Shown here: positions 1 to 15,000 of the stretch, in pieces
Numbering within the stretch: the first letter of the stretch is position 1
Layout: the number at the start of each line of letters is the position of its first letter
Assembly (NCBI RefSeq): GCF_000422625.1
Contig: NZ_KE383895.1
Location: 383,932-447,931 of the forward strand
DNA from: Adlercreutzia mucosicola DSM 19490
Lineage (GTDB): Bacteria; Actinomycetota; Coriobacteriia; Coriobacteriales; Eggerthellaceae
Length of the DNA stretch: 64,000 nucleotides
Reading direction: 5' to 3'
Position numbers and translations under genes: made by a program
Notes under the pieces: generated by a model
Told to the model about the DNA's origin: nothing
Seen by the model: the letters and a program-made list of their open reading frames with translations, nothing else
Databases searched by the model: none

Positions 1-3000
1 CTGCAGGCTGGCGTGAGCGGCCGTCTGATCTGGCGTTACGACGCCAACGACGGCAAGCTGGATGCTGCTGCGGCCCTGCCGGCCTTCGAGGTGGGTTTCG
101 CGGGCAGCGTACCTGCAGGTACGCTCGTACCCATATACTATGGGTACGAGATGCACTCCTTCACTGCCCGTGCGGTTGAGGGCGAGGAAGCGCCGCTGCC
201 CCAGTACGGCGACGCGAAGCGCGCCGCCGTGGGCTCCTACCAGGTGTCCAACGAGGAGAGTGATGCGGCCGCCACGCTGACCGTGACGCCCCAGGCAGCC
301 CTCATGCCGCGCACGGCCTTCGCCGACGGCACGGGGTATGCGGTCCACCTGGTGCGCTATGAGGTGCCCGCCGATGCGCCGGCGGCCACGGCTATCGCCC
401 TGGGCGCCGCCTTCCCCGCCGACTACGCCGGTGCCGGCGGCGTGACCGATGCGGTGCTCATGGCCCACCAGGCCGATGAGGACGGCAACCCCCTCACGGC
501 CGAGGAAGCTGCCGCCGCGGCCGCGGCCGACGACTCCCAGGATGCTACCTATGTGGGCGTGCCGGGCAAGGGCGGCGTGCTCGTGCTGGATGTGACGGGG
601 CTGTCCGAGCAGCAGATCGCCGCCATCAATCCCATGAAGGCCTCCTCGCTGGAGGCGCTGGGCTTAAAGCCGCTGCCCTATACGGTGACGGACGACAGCC
701 GTATCCAGCTGGCCCGCACCGGCGACGATGGCCGCATCGAGCCTGGCCAGGCTCGCCAGCTGTACGTGGCTGCCCCCTATACGGAGGCCGCCGTGACCTT
801 CGTGGCGCCTAAGCCCGCCGAGGATGCCGACGCCGCCGCGGCGGCCGAGGCCGAAGCGGCTCCCGAGCAGACCCTTCCCGTGCATGCCCAGTTCGACGTG
901 CAGCTCTCCACGGCGGGTGTGGGCGAGTCCGTGGTGTACGCCGAGTGCTTCAACACTGATACGGTCTTCACCGAGACCGCCATGGGCGACGCCTTCATGA
1001 CCGACGAGCAGGTGGAGGCGGCCCAGGGCGAGCAGGCTGAGAAGCCCCAGCCCACGCTGCCCGGCCTGGAAGCGCCCGGCAGTGCGCTTACGCCGGGCGG
1101 TCCTCGCCCCAGCGACGGCGTGGGCGACGCCAACGAGGCCGACGCTCCCGACGACGATGGTGCCGAAGCCGAGGCCGACCGCGCCGAGACCGAGAAGGCC
1201 GAGGTGCCCGAGGGCTACCGCGACGCCGATAACGCTCCCAATCTATTGTTGGACGCCGAGGCCGGCGGCAGCCTGCTGCGCAGCCGCGTCCGCTCGGCCG
1301 CCGTGCCCTTCGCCAGCCAGCTGTACCAGCTGCCGAGCGATTATCTGGACCCGCACTTGCACATTTCGGGCGGCACCGCCGTGGACGGCATGACCAACGC
1401 CAACATGATCAAATCTCAGGAGATCATCGAGGTCACCCTGATGCCCAACCCCACGAAGAAGACCGGCTTCCTCGGCAAGCACGAGTCGTTCATTGGCACC
1501 GCCGGCGGCATGGACCAGGTGAAGAACGCCGCAGTGAAGTTCACGCTGGAAATTCCCTACCTGTACTTTACCGACACGGCCACGGTGACCACTACGAACG
1601 AGAAGGAATGGCGCGAGGCCCAGACGAAGTGGCCCGAAGGCAAGGCCATGTACACCAACAACCAGCAGCGGCTGGCTCTGTACCCCACCACGTCCACCAT
1701 CAATACTTACGACTTCTCGAAGGACGGCGGCAACACCTGGCTCACCTCCCAGGAGATGCAGCAGTACATAACCGCCGGCATGACCGGCACCTGGACGCTG
1801 CGCTACCGTTCCACCAACACGCAGAAGCCCTACCAGCTGCCGAAGGACCCGGCCAACGAGAAGTTCAGCGTGAAGTTCGTGGGCAGCGTGCCCGACAACA
1901 CCGGCGCCACGGTGAAGCTGGGCTATTCCTACAACACCTACACCGACGGCTCGAACGTGGAAACCCGCGGCGCCCAGGACACCGTGGTGGCGCCTGGCAC
2001 CAAGCGCAGCGACGGCGCCTCCAACGTGCTGGAGGCCACCTTCATCCAGACGAACCTGAAGTGGGAGCTGATGAACGAGAGCGTGGTGAGCAAGCCCGTT
2101 CTGTGGGACCACTACAACTATGCCGTGTGGAAGGTGACAGTGCAGAACATCTCGGAAACTCGCGAGTCCGAGATCGACTTCATGAACTACGTGTTCCGCT
2201 TCGACGCGGCCGACGGCTCGACGGCCGGCTTGCGCTCGAACGACACCCTTACCCTGAAGTACGACGAGAACACCGGCAAGGACATCAAGGATCCCGAAGC
2301 CTACAAGGTGAACACCAACGTGGACGTCAGCGATTCGAAGGCCAAGTACATCGGCAAGCCCAAGGCGGGCGGTATCCTCATTTACGACGTGTCCACCCTG
2401 AGCAATGACCAGATTGCCTCGTTGAACGTAGACGACTTCTCCAACGCCGACGATTTGGGCCTGACGCCTTTGCCCTACGGCACCGGCGGCCGCTCGGGTC
2501 AGATCACCTTGGACTACACCGAGCAGGACATGCCCTACGGCAAGCACCTGATCTCGCACGACCCCGCGGCTATCGCGCAGATTAAGAATCCCGACGGCAC
2601 CGAGCCCACCGAGGAGGAGCGCGAGGAGATCATTGCCAGCGAGTCGGACAAGCTGGTGCTGATCATCGCGCTGCCCTACACCACCAATTACAGCCAGACC
2701 GCCGGCGAGTACGCCAATGCCAAGTGGGAGGTGCTGGCCACCGCCAACTTCGGCAACCGCGGCTACGACCAGGACGGCCAGTCGCTCGACTACCAGTGGA
2801 TGAAGACCTTCACCGGCGAGAACGCCTACAAGTCGAACTTCACGGCGCCCAGCTACGGCGCCTCGGTCAGCAAGGTGGCCATCGACCCCGATACCAAGGT
2901 GGAGAAGGCCACCGACGTGGAAGCGGCCATGGGCCGGATGCTCACCTACCGCATCAAGAACATCAAGAACACCGGCAACGTGCCCCTGTACGGCGAAGAT

Positions 3001-6000
3001 GAGAAGGACGCTACCAGCTACGGCATGACCCTGGCCGACCAGCTGCCCCGCGGCTTCCACCTGTCGGGCATCGACATCAGCGTGGACCGCAGCGCCTATT
3101 CCAAACTGACCCGGGAAGTGCCCAACACCTCGACGGAAGAGGGGGCGCCTGCCACCATTACCCAGTCCATCGCCGACATCTCGGACTGGTTCGATCTGGA
3201 AGCGGGCCAGGCGGCGTTGAATAAAGATGCGGTCATGCCCATCCAGTTCCAGGTGCGCGACGCCTCGGGCAACCTCAGCTGGCGCTTCTTCAATGTGCCG
3301 GTGCGTACCGAGCTGTCGGCCGATGGCAAGAAGTACGTCTGGCACATCGGCAGCAGCACCGACACGGCCGCGGGCATTGCCGAGTACCTGGAAACCCAGG
3401 GCATTGCCGCGGCTCCCAGTCGCAAGTACGTGGGCTCCACCAAGCCCACTACCGAGTTCACGGGCCTGTTCCGCGTGCTGTTCCGCCATATTATTCCGGC
3501 GGGCACCTATAGGGACACGTCCCAGATGACGGGCTTCGAGGCCTTCACGCTGCCGGTGAACATCGATGTGTCGGGCGTGATGATCGAGTCGCTGTCCGAT
3601 GGCAAGAACAACTGGTACACCAACCGCACGGGCCTGACCTACGGCAAGCGTCGCTATGTGGTCGACGGCCAGTCGGGCGCCTATATGCAGGGCGGCGAGT
3701 TGTACACCGGCAACTCCGACGAGGCCACGGCCACCTTCAAGCCCCTGATCACGAAGCCCTTGCTGACGGCGCGCCCCGTGTCGATGTACGACGGCTCGGG
3801 CGGGGTGGACGCGAACCTGGAGAAGGAGGGCACCTGGTCCGGCGGCCGTCAGACCGACGCGAAGGTGCGCCCCGTTCTGGTGGCCACCGACAACGCTGGC
3901 TGGCGTTTCCGCATCGGCAACGACTCGGCCTCGCGCATGGCACCCGCCTGCTTCTCGGTGGGGCCCATTCCCGACGGTATCAACACTGCCACCATCACCA
4001 CGGTGAATACCGCGGGCGATAAGGGCACAGGTACCCTGATTACCCCCTCGCTCGTACCCGGCGCCACCCAGAAGACGCCCTACTTCGTGACCGATCGCAT
4101 CCGTTTGGGCAGCGCGTTCTTCGGCACCTATCATCCGGAGGTGGGTCCCGACGTCTTCGGTGCGGAGGTCACCGATGATGCGGGCAATGTGACCGGCTAT
4201 ACCCCCGACTACGCCGCTCAGGTGAGCCAGGTAGACCTGACCTATTATGCGAGCGCGAGCAACAACGCCGACATCATCCAGCAGACCAAGACGCTGTACA
4301 AGGCCAACACCGGTCAGAAGCTGTGGGGCGTCTTCAAGCCCGAGACCACCAAGGACGCCAGCGGCAACACGGTGTACACGGGTCGCTATGTGCTGAAAGT
4401 GGACGAGCTGGGGCTTGCCGCCCCGGGCGATAAGATCTATGTCACCAACCTGAAGATCTATATGACCCAGTTCTCGAAGGACAAGAAGATCGTGCCCACC
4501 GACATGACCGACGCTACGGTGGAAATCCTGGGTACTTCGAAGGAAGTGGGATCGCTGCCGCTGTACGCCCAGTGGAGCACCGATTACGCGAACCCCTCGG
4601 GCAACAGCAACGTGGCCGACGTGGCTACGCTGACCAGCATGTACATTCCCATCAAGCCCACGGTGGGCACCAGCTACGGTTACGTGGACCATCAGGGCAA
4701 GCGCCTGAATCAGACGGCCGTTCCCTACCGTTGGGGCGATCTGGAGGAGGAGACGAGCTTCTTCCGGTACACCCTGACCAATGAATCGCCCTACGAGATC
4801 AGCGATTTTGGCCTGGACCTTATGGTGAACGGGCTGACGCAGGAGGCCGAGTCGGTCACCGATGGCGGCACGACCACGGCGGGCCACACCCTGTGGCGCG
4901 GCTTCCTGACGCGCAACGTGGTGGTGCCCGGCTTCGTGTACGGCCGCGAGCCGCTCTACGACGAGGCGGGCAACAAGCTGTACAACGATGACGGCACGCC
5001 CCAGCTGGCGGCCGAGAACAGCTGGTTTTATTCCTATGGCGAGCTGGGCAGCATCGACGTGCTGAACCAGAACAACGCCACGGCCACTATTATGAACGGC
5101 GAGCCCGACGGCACGGCCGACAGCAAGTTGGCCCCCGATGTCTCCTACGACATCGCCGTGGCTCTGGCCGAGATCAACGCCCAGGTGAAGGCCGGTGCCA
5201 CCACGGGCGTGGTGGCCAGCACCACCTATCCCAACATCTCGTTGGATCTGGGTGCCGGCGGCGCGACTACGGCCACGCTGACCGTGCGCGTATCCGACGA
5301 CGGCGAGGCCTTCGACGCGGCGGGCAACCAGACCTACGGGCTTTTGAACGACGCGGCGGGCAACGCCACCGATGCGCCCTTGAAGATGGTGCGCCTGCGC
5401 TTCGACCGGGTGAACAGCCAGGCGAAGATCAGCGACGTGGCCACGCAGTTCGATGTGCCGGTGGCCAACACCGCACCGGTGGTGTACCTGACCGGTCGCG
5501 CCGACAGCCACGACAACAAGAACGTGACCACCCAGGCCCAGGGCTTCACCACCACGGCGTCCTACGGTCCCGATATGATGATCGGCAAGGGCAAGCGTGA
5601 AGAGCAGTCGGGCAACACTAAGATAAATCGTCTGGCCAGCCAGAGCACCATGACGTTCGGCGCCTTTGCATCTGCCATCGACTACACCACCACGAAGCCG
5701 GCTACGAGTCGTCCCAATTTGGGTACCGCAGCCACGGCAACCAACGACGGCGTGGAAGTGGCGAACTACGCCGACGACGTGAACTACAACTTCACGGTGA
5801 AGAACACGGGTCTGAACCGCTCGGACGATGCGGTGGTCACCGTGAACATGGACGATCTGAGCACCTATTTGGGCGATCCGGTAAACGATGTGCAGGGTTT
5901 CCTCACGAAGAAGGTTACCTTCAGCGAGGGCCTGTTCAAGTTTGGCCAAACAGTGCGCGCCGACAACACCCCGGCGAATCTGGAAAGCTCGCTGACCGAT

Positions 6001-9000
6001 GTGGTGTTCTACTTCCGCACCGTGCAGGACAACGGTGGCGTGAAGACGGCCCTGGCGGCTACCAACCGCCTGTACGGTCAGGGCGCGGCGGCCACCACCA
6101 ACGACGGCGACGGTAAGGTGGCCACCGACAACGGCGAGGGGTACCATGTACGCTTGACGCGCGACGAGCTGCTGGCCCTGTGGGCCGATGCCCAGGCGGC
6201 CGATCCGACAGCGACCGCCTTCGACATCGACCTGACCAGCCATGCCGCCTTCGCGGCCTATACCGATTGCTATCTGGAGCGCATCGAAGTGCGCTACAGT
6301 GAGGTGGATCCGGCTAAGAACGCCTCGGCCCAAACTATGCATATCGGCCTGACTGGCAAGGTGAACTGGTGGTACAAGAACGGTTGCCAGCAGCCGGCCA
6401 ATTCTTCGACGCCCGACTACTCCAAGGTGTGTGCCACGGCGAAGCTGGTGCAGACCCAGAAGCTGGACAAGCAGGCCCAGAGCAGCGCCCGCACCGGCCA
6501 TGTGAAAGTGTACTACCCGGCCATGGAGCTGCACACCTACGGCCAGTACGGCCCCACATTCAACGCCTATATGAACAACGCCACCTACGGCACCACGGCG
6601 GCCAGCGATGGCTCCGGTACGCGCACGAGCGTGCCCTACGACCGCGACTTCAAGCTGTGGGCGAATCTGAGCAACCAGCGCAATGTCTCGACGCTGGACT
6701 TGGTGGACGTGACCATCGACCTGCCCTTGGCCTGGGAGACCGTCGCCCAGCTGGACGGCAGCTCTAAGAGCGACTATGTGGGCTTCCATACCACGAAGAT
6801 GACGGTGAACGCCGAGCTGTTCGCCACCTACAACAAGGGCCGCGTGGGCACCATCGTGTTGAAGGGCTACGGCGAGGGCGACGGAGCCAAGGACAAGGAA
6901 GTGACTTGGACGCTTTCGCCCGACGACGCCTATCTGGCCGCAGCCGCTATCACGCCGGCCGCAGGCCCGGCCACGCGCACGCCGTCGTTCTTCCACGACA
7001 AGACCTGCGCGGGCAATCACAGCTTCGTGACCGCTACGCCCCAGCCGGGAACGAGCGGCGGTGACGGCACCGGCGACGGCACCGGCGACGGTGCCGGCGA
7101 TGGCTCCGGTGATGGCTCCGGTGATGGCACGGGCGACGGGGAGGGCGACTCATCCGGTAGTGCGGGCGACGGCTCGGGCGACGCGACCCCGACCCCGACG
7201 GCCTGCGAGTACTACCTGAACGCCGACGGCGATTTGGTGATCACCGAGGAGATGCTGCGCGCTCACGGTATCGCGAACCTGAAGTCGGTGAAGCTGGTGG
7301 GCTGGGAAGACATGGCCTGCGACGATGCCTCTACCGCCCCGGCCAATGATTGGGACAACGCCCAGAACATCGTGTTCGACGGCTATGCCGACCATAACTT
7401 CGATACGGGTATCTACCTGAACGCCAAGACCGAGAACTTCCTGCGCAAGCTGCGCAACCCCTCGGCGCTGTTCATGGTGGGCAGCCCCGTCACGCGCATC
7501 GACCAGTCGTGGATCTATATGTCGAAGATGTACTTCGACACCATGAACCGCTCGGGTCTGTACGACTCCAACGCGGGCAACACCACTGCGGCGCCGACCA
7601 ACAACCGCCGCTTCTCGCAGTACACCCGCGGTTCCTGGGATACCCATCATGAAGGCCATTCGGGTTACACCGATGGCGAGTACAACTTCGCTTTGGATGT
7701 GGGCTATAAGTCGCAGGTGTCGTTGCTGGCCGACTTCCGCCAGGTAAACAGCGCCTACAACCAGGGCGCTCCCGGCCCGTGGGCCTGCCATACCGAGCAG
7801 GGCCCGTGGAATTCGGACAACTTCCGCGGCCGCAATCTGACCTGGGTGGGACCGGAGACCTACAACTCCGGCATGGTCATGCACATGACCCAGACGGTGC
7901 CGAACGGCTACTTCGATTCCTACTATCTGAAGATCCGCCGCGACGCCGCGCCCTTCGTGGACGGTATTACGGTGTACTACAGCGACAAGAAGACCATGTA
8001 CATCAGCGGCGAGGAGATCAAGCGTCTGCTGCAGGGCACCACGGCCGATGCCGACCAGGCCGGCTACGGCTCCACGGGCCAGTACTTCCGCCTGAACCTG
8101 CTGGCCACCGAGGGCGCCGGCACCGACCGCAAGCACGTGGCCAGCTACGGCTCGGAGACCACCAATCCCGGCAACGTGGATCGCGCCGACTACTACCGCG
8201 ATCCCGTAGACGACTATTCCAACCAGTCGGTGACCGGGGCCACGGCCGGCGCGCCTGACTTCACCGTGGAGAAGATCGTCTACGACATCCGCATCAACCA
8301 GTACCAGTACACGGACGGCTCCCTGGCCCAGAACACCAACCGCTACGCTGACGGCAGCTTCGTGGAGAATGCCAACGAGGGCAGCGCGCTCGACCGTCCC
8401 GACTTCGGTGCCGACATCTACGGGTTGAGTGTCGATCGCGAGGACATCGCCGACCGCATGGCCCTGGAGATCAACGGCCGCATGTACACCGAGACGTCGA
8501 AGACCGGCGTGGACACCATCGTGGACACCGCACTGGAGGTAGGCGGCACCCATTCGGGCAACGACCGCGCCGGGCATGTGGCCATGACCCGCTGCGACAC
8601 GCCGGCCAAGCAGGAGAAGAACGCCTATCGCAGCGCGTGGTCCTACCAGGACTACCATCGCAGCGGCGGCTACTATCGCCACGACGACTGCGCCGCCCGC
8701 ATGCGCCATCTGCGCTCCTACAACCGCATCATCGCCCTGACCGACGGCAACTACACCGAGAAGGGCATCACCTGGAACGACACCGCCTACACGCAGCTGG
8801 GCGAATCGACCGAGGGCAGGAACATGACGAGCCACGGTCTGTTCGGCGGCGACACGGCCTTCAATATCGCGATGTACCGCTACAACCTGTATCGCTGGGA
8901 TACGGGCTGGGGCAACCCCAGCTATTCCAGTTCCGTGGGCAGCCGCGGCTACTATCCCAACGACTGGGGCGTGAACTACGTGTCGTTTGCCGATAAGCTG

Positions 9001-12000
9001 ATGATCGACGACGTGATGCCCTGGTGCCAGCCCGACGACGACCTGTCCTACTACGGCTTCCTCACCATGGGCCTGAAGGTGCAGGCGGGCGTGCTGGATC
9101 ACCTGCGCACCTACAAGGACGCCTATATCAAGTTCACCACGAAGAAGTGGGGCGCGAACAAGGGCGTGGCCCCCTACACCTACGACTCGGCTACGGAGAA
9201 GTACTTCGACGCTGCCGGCGCGTGGGTAGACGCCGATGGCAACCTGCTGCGCACGGACGAGAACGGCAACGGCGCTTTCAAGGTGTACGGCGAGCTTGCC
9301 GGTGCGGGGCGCACCTTCATCATGCGCCGCGACGGCATCTACGAGGTGGCCGGCGGCGCCGAGACCCAGGTGTCCACCCAGGGCCTCGATTACGTGACGA
9401 GCGCCGCGGGCGCCGGCATGATCAAGTTCGAGCGCGATGGCGAGGAGACCCACGAGTACCTGCGCACGGGCAATCCGGCCGTGCTGAAGCTGGATGTGAA
9501 CGAGTTCATCACCAGCTACACCATGGATCTGGGCCCTTACAGCGGCAACGGCGACATCACCGCCGAATCGAACGGCGTGTACAAGTCGGTGGACCGCGAC
9601 GACGCGAGCGCGGTGGACGTGCGCGTGCTCGGTCGCCCCTACGTGTACAAGGGCCAGAAGCGCCCCGGCACCAACACGGTGAGCGATGTGGCCGATGCCC
9701 GCAACAAGGCCCGCACCTGGTCCTACAACTTCAACAACATGCCGGTGGACCCCGACCAGCGCATCTACGACGGCACGGGCTCCAAGAAGTCGCCGGCCTG
9801 GCGTGCCAGCTCCAGCGCGGGCTATAGCCGCCAGCCCCAGGACACCGCCTATTACCTGGGCTACCTCATTCCGTTCTCCTACGGGTCGGACATCTCGCGG
9901 GCTCAGTGGAACAACGGCGCAGGTACTCTGAATATCGAGGGCAACCTGGCCGACTACGAGGACGACAATCTGACGCCGGTGGTGGACACCTACGAGGTGC
10001 GCTTCTGGAACCGCACCGACAAGAACATCGATATGGACGACGAGTACCGTGCGGCCCACATCAGCACCGTGAAACTGAAGGCATCGTGGACCGAGGGCTT
10101 CGACAACCTGGTAACCGGCGCCACCCCCAGCACCCTGCGCGTGCAGAAGGTGTACGTGCCGAGCCAGTTCGTGCCCGTGGGCGGTCATGCCCGTCGCGCC
10201 GATTGGTTCCAGGCCCAGGACTTCACCTTCACCGTGTACCACACGGCCGGCCGCACCAATACGGTGACCCTGTCGTGGAACGACATGGTGAGCCTGGGCA
10301 TGGTATCGGGCTCGGTGGCCGATGCCGCCGGCATCCCCGCCTTCACGGGTGCGCCGTTGACCAGCGGAAACTACAAGGGCAGCTACGTGATCGACCTGGA
10401 GAAGTACCTGCGCGCCTCGGCGGCCGTGGATGCCCTGCAGGCTGCGAACCCCGGCATCACCGCCGAGGCGCTGTACGACGCCCTGAACGGCAGTGCGGGC
10501 TCGGGCTACGACTTCGGTCTGAATCTGGCCGGCTACATCGAGGCCCAGAAGGGCAACAAGAACAACGGCTGGGCCGACCAGGCAAACCCGACGGCGGCTG
10601 AGGTGAATGATCCGACCTTCGTGGCCACGGCCAAGGCAGCCGTGGCGAACTTGGTGAGGCCGAATCTGGTGGGCACCTATAAGACGCTCGACCATACCAA
10701 CACCCTGGGCGGGGCGAACAGCGCCTGGGCCAGCGAGTCCACGGTAAACCTCACCTACGCGGCCCCCTATGTGACCTCGCTGCAGTTCACCTTCACCTCG
10801 CCTTTGGCCACGCGCGAGAAGCCCGAGACCATGCTGGACTCGGGCCAGTACCTGGGCGAGGTTCCCGAGACCGGCCGCAGCCAGGGCAACAAGGACGCGG
10901 CCACGAACTTCGCCTTCGCCTACGACGGCGTGTACGCCGACCGCGAGGTAGGCGACTTCCGCACGGCCGAGGAGACGGGCACCGATCCGGTGAAGGGCCA
11001 TTGGAACTACTGGTCCACCCCCACCTTCGACAAGCAGGGCAACGAGTTCGACGGCACCACCATGAACAACCATCTGGCCGTGGTGCAGCCCGTGGAAACC
11101 CGCGACCCCAACAAGCGCAAGGAAGCTTCCACGGAATATGACGATCAGCGCACCGATGTGTCCCACCGCCTGGGCGCTCTGGTCACCGACATGCAGCGTG
11201 GCAAGAAGGTGAGCCTGAACGGCGCTGACACCTGGATCTTCGGCTACGACTACGACGACCGCTCCATCGCCTCGCCGGTGAGCTTCGACCCGGCAAGCGG
11301 CGCGGGCGTGGACATTCCCAACGGCGACTTGTACGCGGGCGACTACGTGGAGTACAACCTGTACGTGGGCGCCGGCGACGAGAAGATTCGCACCGACCGC
11401 ACGTACTATACGGGCAGCACGGCCACGGGCTTCGAGACCTCCTCGCTGCCCTTACAGCAGGTGAACGGCCGCTTCGAAGTGCCTGAGGGCCAGCGCATCG
11501 TGGGCTGGGAAGTGCAGAAGTACTACGATGCCGCCCAGGGCAAGTGGGTGGAGAACAACACGGCCGCCCAGAAGCAGGCCGACGGTTCCTTCGGCGCGCC
11601 GCACAATGTGAAGGCCGACCTGCGGGCCGCCGACGGTACCGTGTCGGTGGCCGACGCGCCCCAGCAGACCGACCTGTCCCAGAAAGACGGCGTTGAGCAA
11701 TACGACAACAACCGCGTGCTCACCTTCAGCGTGGGCGAGCTGAACCGCGACGCCGACAAGGACAACGCCGCTGCCTCCAGCCAGATCGATCCCGGTCGCG
11801 GCGTGTGGATTCGCGTGATCACCCAGATGACCGACGAGCTGGAGACCGCCGAGAACTACGGCGATTCCGTGAACGGGGCCGTGCATAGCGACAACCCCAG
11901 CTACCAGGGCCAGGCCCTGCAAGCGAACTTCTACGCCACGGTGGCCCCGCTGCACGGTTTCACCCAGTACCGCGTGTACAACAACAACGGCACGGCCGAC

Positions 12001-15000
12001 AGCAACGACCGCGTGAGCCGCCCCTTCGCGACCGACACGCGCGAGAAGGGCTACATCGCCGGCGCCCACACCAACGCGGCGGGCGGTAGCGACAACTGCG
12101 TGCAGAGCGACGCCTCGCTGCTGAAGTACAGCTACGACTACCGGGACATCTTCTTCGATGGCTTCACGCAGCTGGCAGCGCACAACTATTCCAGCGTGCT
12201 GTTCCATAGGCACGCCACGAATCAGGTGGGCATCCTGCCCGAGTTCTACGACCCGGCCGGCAACGGCGGCGCGGGCGCGGTGAACCCGGTGTCGTCCAGC
12301 AACCAGCTGGCCAACGCCGACGGCAATCGCATGCGCCTGGTGGTGTCGAACATCCGCAACACCACGTGGCACGAGTCCACCATGACCATGACCGTGTCGT
12401 TCATGCGCGCCCAGAACAACACGGCCGAGGGTGCCACGGGCTTCGACGCCAACGGCAACCCCGACGGCGTGCGCTACTTCGAGCTGACCGAGCAGCCCAC
12501 CTATACGGCCACCGATCACAGCAGCGCCTTTGTGGACGGCAAGCCTCCGGTGCTGGATTACCCGAGTGCCGCTGCGGGCAGCACGGCCCTGCTGCCGGAA
12601 AGCACGAACGGCCCCGACGGCAACCTGCATCAGCTGCCCGAGACCGTAGTGCCCGCCGACAACCTGACCGGCGACGGGGCGACGAAGGCCACCGAGCGCC
12701 CGGCGCTGAAGATCGAATACTACGTGCCCAACTGGTACGCTCCCCAGGCGCCGTTGTCCCGCGCTTGGCTGGACACGCGCGAGACGGTGACCGAGAGCAT
12801 CATGCCCCTGGCCACGCAGCCCATCACCGGCAGCAATGGCGCGTGGGTGACCTACGACGAGCTGGCCGCGAAGTACGGCGAGGACATCGACTCCACTGTC
12901 GACGGCACGCTGTCGGGCGAGGGCCACACGGCCAACGGCAACGTGTTCCGCGACGTGACCGGTGTGCGCTGGACCTACTACGACGTGCCTGCCACCGCTG
13001 GCAACGCCTCCACGGCCTTCCCGCTGGACGACGTGTCGCTTTTGGGCGTGGCCCGCTATCAGGACACCCGCCGCGACGACCTGACGCTGTCCAATGTCTC
13101 GGGCGCCTCCGAGCAGCCCGACTCCTGGTCGCCCCAGACCCAGGTGGACGTGGCCTTCACCCACACCGACAACGAGAACACGGTGCTGGACTTCATCGAC
13201 ATGACGAAGGTGCCCACGGGCACGGCCACGAAGAACGCCAACGTGAGCGCGGGCGTCAGCGAGTTCACGCCCAACAACGGCACGACGGGCGCGCCCCAAC
13301 TGACCGACGGCGATGCCGTGGCCCACGACACGCTGCTGACCAAGCAGGACGAGGGCAAGACGGCGGGCAAGACCATCCAGCGCCGCAGCCCCGTGATGCG
13401 CTTCCAGGCCCAGGCCTTCCAGACGGCGACCCAGGCCGAGGCGCCCTACAACGCCAATGCCGCCCAGAAGACCAGCTACATCGCTGGCGAGCAGATGTGG
13501 TACAAGAACACCTTGGCCAATATGCCCAAGACGAAGAACGTGGGCAAGAAGAACCTGGAAGGCGAGCTGTACAACCCGGTGTTCTACGAGCTGGTGCCCC
13601 AGGAGTACCTGAAGCAGGCCGGGGACGCCGATATCACGGCCAAGTACCTGGCCGAGCACTTGAAGGTTGACTGGTACCAGTCGGCCACCCGGAACCCGGC
13701 CAAGGCCGACGCCGCCGATAAGGACGTGTACGCCCAGCGCACCAACGGCATGAAGCTGGTGGTGGAGAAGGTGGAAGACTACACCATGCCCGACTACGGC
13801 GGGGCCATGATCTACAACAACACCTTCAACGGCACGAACCGCGAGGACGGCCGCTACTTCGCCAACCTGAACCCGCGGGCCACGAATGTGAGCCAGACCA
13901 CTACCTTCACTCTGTACAAGATCCACTGGGTGCCCGAGGACACGGCTATCGTGGAGAGCGATGACGTGGCCGTGGCCGAGGCGGACAAGGAATCTACCGA
14001 CGCCGGCGAGCAGGGCGGCTCCATCGTGGACGAGGATATCGCCTACGACCGCCCGGTGGACGACCTGATGCCCGACCAGACCCGCATGGAGGTGGGCGAC
14101 CGCATCGAGCTGTCCTTCGACGTGTACGCCTCGGTGGACAACCTGCCCCAGGTGTACATGCAGAACAAGGTGACCGGCAACATCGGCACCACGGGTCTGG
14201 AGCCGGCCTACTTCCCGCGTGTGGGCGAGTACTACTATCGCGACTACGTGGACGCTTCCTACAGCTGGACGGGCCGCATCAACCCGCTGCGCTATACCAC
14301 GGGCACCGACCACGTGTACAACTTCGCCGGCGCGCTGCAGTTCAAGACCGATGACGTGCTGATGGACATGGACTACCTGATGCTGGACTCGGCCTTCACC
14401 GGCGATGTGGCCGAGCAGACTGACAAGTGGGAGATGTTCGACGGCTCCTACACCTATATTCCCGGCGAGGCCACAAGCCAGTTCCACTACAACGGCTACG
14501 CTACCACCAACGACAACTGGGGCTATAGCGGCAACGGCCTGAACTATAGCTCGGCCCAGCTGGCCGGCAGCGGGGCCACTGACAGCTACAGTGCCGGTTA
14601 CTTAAGTGATACCGACATCAAGCAGGCCAACAACAAGCAGGTAGTGCGCTACACCCCCTGGCCCCAGACGGGCACCGTGGGCGGCACCGGCGGCAAGCTG
14701 CCGAGCAACGTGCACTTCCTGTGGTGGCACGACCACAACGACAGCGCCTACAACAATAACAGCGATTCCGATACCTTCGACGCCACGGGCTCGTCGCGGT
14801 GGGCCATGAACACCGACGGCGGCAGTGCCCTGGCCACGGGCTACCGTTACGTGCGCGACTGGTACCACTACGTGACCAAGGCCCGTACCCTGGGCCACGG
14901 CGCCCAGCTGGCCGACGGCTCGGGCACTGCCACCGAGTACGGCACCACCCAGAACGCCGATGGCGAGACGGTGTCCAACGGCATCGTGGAGAAGCGCTGG

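Noticed and set aside
13..15. GTG as the start codon of the giant gene
   Set aside because: The frame is open to the left edge, the first residues are mid-domain sequence and no ribosome site or signal peptide is present.
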